A stretch of 64,000 bases of DNA, taken from assembly GCA_002751075.1 (NCBI GenBank), contig NAOQ01000052.1, forward strand, positions 111,765-175,764, written 5' to 3'. A model generated the notes under the pieces. The model made no database searches. It saw nothing but the letters and a program-made list of their open reading frames with translations, and was not told the DNA's origin. The stretch's first letter is position 1, and each line of letters opens with the position of its first letter. Below are positions 61,975-64,000 of the stretch, one piece after another. The position numbers and the translations under genes were made by a program. This stretch comes from Ichthyophonus hoferi (taxonomy: Eukaryota > Opisthokonta > Ichthyosporea > Ichthyophonida > Ichthyophonidae).

Positions 61975-63304
61975 CGTAGTAAGTCACGCGGCAAGATGCG
62001 TGTTCCCAAGAACACACGTCATATAGCTGCTTGGTTTCATTACATTAGAGAAAGGTCAAGAAATGCACAACCATAGACGATATAAATATTGAATCGCGTT
62101 TGAGTAAAACGTATGTACGGGCGCATCGCCGAGTTAACGATCGTCCCTAATGTTCCAATGTTCCAGCTAATGGGAGAGTGTTGCAAGAGTCGAAATTGAG
62201 TGTAACACATTTGTTCTTGCGGGAGCAGTTTGGTTCGGGAGGAACAGGGGACCTACTCCTAGACCGAAAGAAGGTGGCGAACGAGCCCCATTAAGAGATT
62301 TGAATTGGACACAAGACCACGGGTCTCTGGCCATTCAAGACAGGCAGCAACTCAACGTTCCAGAATACAGCGAATTTCCGTTCCCTTGATCCATGGGAAC
62401 AGCAGTTTTGACAACACAGGAATTACCTTTTGCCAACTCCATTGCACATCTTCATCCCTTGGAAGTTCCTCGACAGGAACTGCCAATATTCCAGGTTTCC
62501 TTGATTATCCAGGACACTCATCACTCAATATACCTAGCATGATGGGCACAGATCAACCGCAGTTTAATTTTAAGTCTCAACCACAAAACACTCTACTACC
62601 AGAGTCCCTGACTCTACAAATAACCCATCTTCAAGCTGAGTTACGCGCTACTGCTCACCACCATACAGATATGTTGGCACTAATGCAACAGCAATTCCAG
62701 CAACTGCTGACGGTCGCGCAACAACAGGCCACCCATGGGAGCCAATAAGCAACACTCTTTTCTCAACCAATTTTACAATTACCACCACCTGCACAACCCC
62801 TTGTATCACAACCTCCACAGGACTCCTCATCTCCTGTGTCCAATTCAAATATCTTAATGGGGACTCGTTCGGCACCTTCCTTTCAGTCTAGGAGCAGATC
62901 CCCTGTTCCTCCCGAACCAAACTGCTCCTGCGAGAACAAATGAGTCACATTCGATTTTGCCTCTTGCAACACTCTCCCATTGACTGGAACGTTAGTGAGA
63001 GTCAAAAGAAAAAGAAAGATTGTTAACTCGCCGATGCACTCGTACTTACGTTTTACCCAAACGTGATTTAAAATATTTTTATCGTCTATGGTTTTTTTTT
63101 TGAGATGTTTCTGGACGCTTCTTTAATGTGGTGGAACCAAACGGAAATATGATGCGTGTTTTTGGGAACATGTATCTTGCTACCTAGTCTTACTACGGTT
63201 TTATTGTCTCCGTACAACGGTACTCTCCCAGTGTTGGAGAAAATTTGCTTAGCTGTAGTGAAAAACTGTATGTTTAATGTTCCAGCTTGCTCTGACTTTG
63301 GCAT
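61975..63304. mobile_element. Two Copia-type fragments arranged tail to tail, broken
   Basis: The left arm (about 61985-62330, plus) and right arm (about 62830-63304, minus) are inverted copies. Each starts with Copia RNase H sequence (VPKNTRHI on the left, VPKNTHHI on the right) and runs inward through matching sequence such as GGAACA, GCAGTTTGGTTCGGGAGGA and its complement. The centre holds an open, Gln-rich gag-like stretch (62305-62748). Both arms are partial, each with several breaks and clear divergence between them, so this is an old fossil. Whether it is two insertions or one rearranged copy cannot be told. Confidence 0.75.
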
Positions 63305-63731
63305 CTGGCGTTTGTGAATAGCGGCGGAAGTGATATGTGGGTGTTGTCCAGTTTTATTTATCTTGGCGTCACTTGGAAGCTGGAAATGTTAATAGTTCAA
63401 ATGCAGATTTGAAGGCAATATGTAGGTGTAATAAAATTGAGTCTCCACACGTAAAAGTCAGTGGATGTATGTAGGGTTAGGTTGACTTATTAGAAATACC
63501 AGGTTTTATGACCACGGTAAATTCGTTAAGCTTTCTCTGCTACCATGTTTGGAATAGTAAGTAGAGACAGGAGTGTTCCTATAACTTATAATCGTTTAGA
63601 GGGGGAGGAAATACTAAATTTATCAGAATCTTATGTTCTCTGCATTTGTGTGTGTGCTGGACTGGTCGGCCAGGCCTTGATTATTGACTGCAGTTTACAT
63701 TTATACTAATATCCTTTCTAGAGTGACTCTT

Positions 63732-63832
63732 TAGTCAGATACCTCATTGGTGTAACTACTTGCAGATTGCTTTTGCTGACAAATCAATCTATTAGATTGA
63801 AAGATATTACCCAATTAATCACTATGCAAATA
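63732..63832. repeat. Dispersed repeat fragment
   Basis: Matches 51623-51722 (CTCATTGGTGTAACT core, then TTGACAA/TGCTGACAA and ATATTAC.CAATTAA). Confidence 0.75.
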
Positions 63833-63881
63833 CCTATTGTCTTAGAACCACCCGTTATTGATCTACCTATTATCTTGAGCC

Positions 63882-64000
63882 ATGCTCGAACTTTCTTACT
63901 TACCTGTGGTTAGCGATCTTGTAGCAGAAGTCGAAGTAAATAATCCAGTTACTTTACTAGAAGGTCAACTAGGTGATTATGGTGTTGCTTCTTCTCATAG
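63882..64000 (+). CDS. Open frame running off the right edge, unknown product
   Basis: From ATG at 63882 it reads MLELSYLPVVSDLVAEVEV, then NNPVTLLEGQLGDYGVASSH, and is open to the last base. Codon usage looks more protein-like than the surroundings. The first residues resemble the VELSYL end of the repeat at 51620-51815, so it may belong to a repeat family. Product not recognised. Confidence 0.35.
   Translation, partial: MLELSYLPVVSDLVAEVEVNNPVTLLEGQLGDYGVASSH

Noticed and set aside
1-64000. tRNA, rRNA, CRISPR or bacterial operon features
   Set aside because: No cloverleaf with a GGTTCGA-type arm, no rRNA-like block and no spaced direct repeats were seen; genes are intron-split and on both strands.

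Overview
The window reads as AT-rich nuclear DNA of an animal. Every real gene is split by GT-AG introns of a few hundred to about two thousand bases (one possible intronless coding region excepted), long AT-rich microsatellites are common, and the gene set is animal-like: a PH-EF-X-Y-C2 phospholipase C, a G-patch protein collinear with human GPATCH3, an RBM24/RBM38-type RRM protein and a four-pass claudin/PMP22-like protein. A mitochondrially targeted biosynthetic threonine deaminase is also present, an enzyme most animals have lost, so I would guess an early-branching animal such as a sponge. That taxon is inference only.

Layout. 1-3,462 (minus): threonine deaminase, five exons seen, running off the left edge. 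4,407-11,933 (plus): GPATCH3 orthologue, ten exons, 578 codons plus stop, divergent from the deaminase across a 0.94 kb gap. 11,945-18,929: no recognised gene; a large foldback element almost touching the GPATCH3 stop, a ~165-bp satellite that switches orientation, one acidic hypothetical exon, and a diverged direct repeat. 18,930-36,618 (minus): phosphoinositide phospholipase C, 22 exons, whose phases join into exactly 1,000 codons plus stop. 36,619-38,630: AT-rich intergenic. 38,640-44,575 (minus): an old, broken Copia element with both LTRs. 44,731-46,760: an unrecognised ORF module in two copies plus a scrap of a third, around a 385-base assembly gap. 48,860-49,870 (minus): claudin-like gene. 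54,010-59,552 (minus): RBM24/38-like gene, six exons, 238 codons plus stop, with a Q-rich tail. 60,432-60,533: an isolated exon-like cassette whose relative lies antisense inside a GPATCH3 intron. 61,975-63,304: two Copia fragments arranged tail to tail. 63,882-64,000: the start of an open frame running off the right edge.

The genes do not form a pathway or operon. I did the splice models by hand, checking that exon phases agree at every junction and that the joined product matches the family. Family assignments rest on remembered motif order, not on searches. I found no tRNA, rRNA or CRISPR array. I saw no convincing new biological system; the best leads are the retained threonine deaminase, the frame-conserved exon cassette, the repeated unknown ORF module, and the foldback element that probably supplies the GPATCH3 polyadenylation signal.
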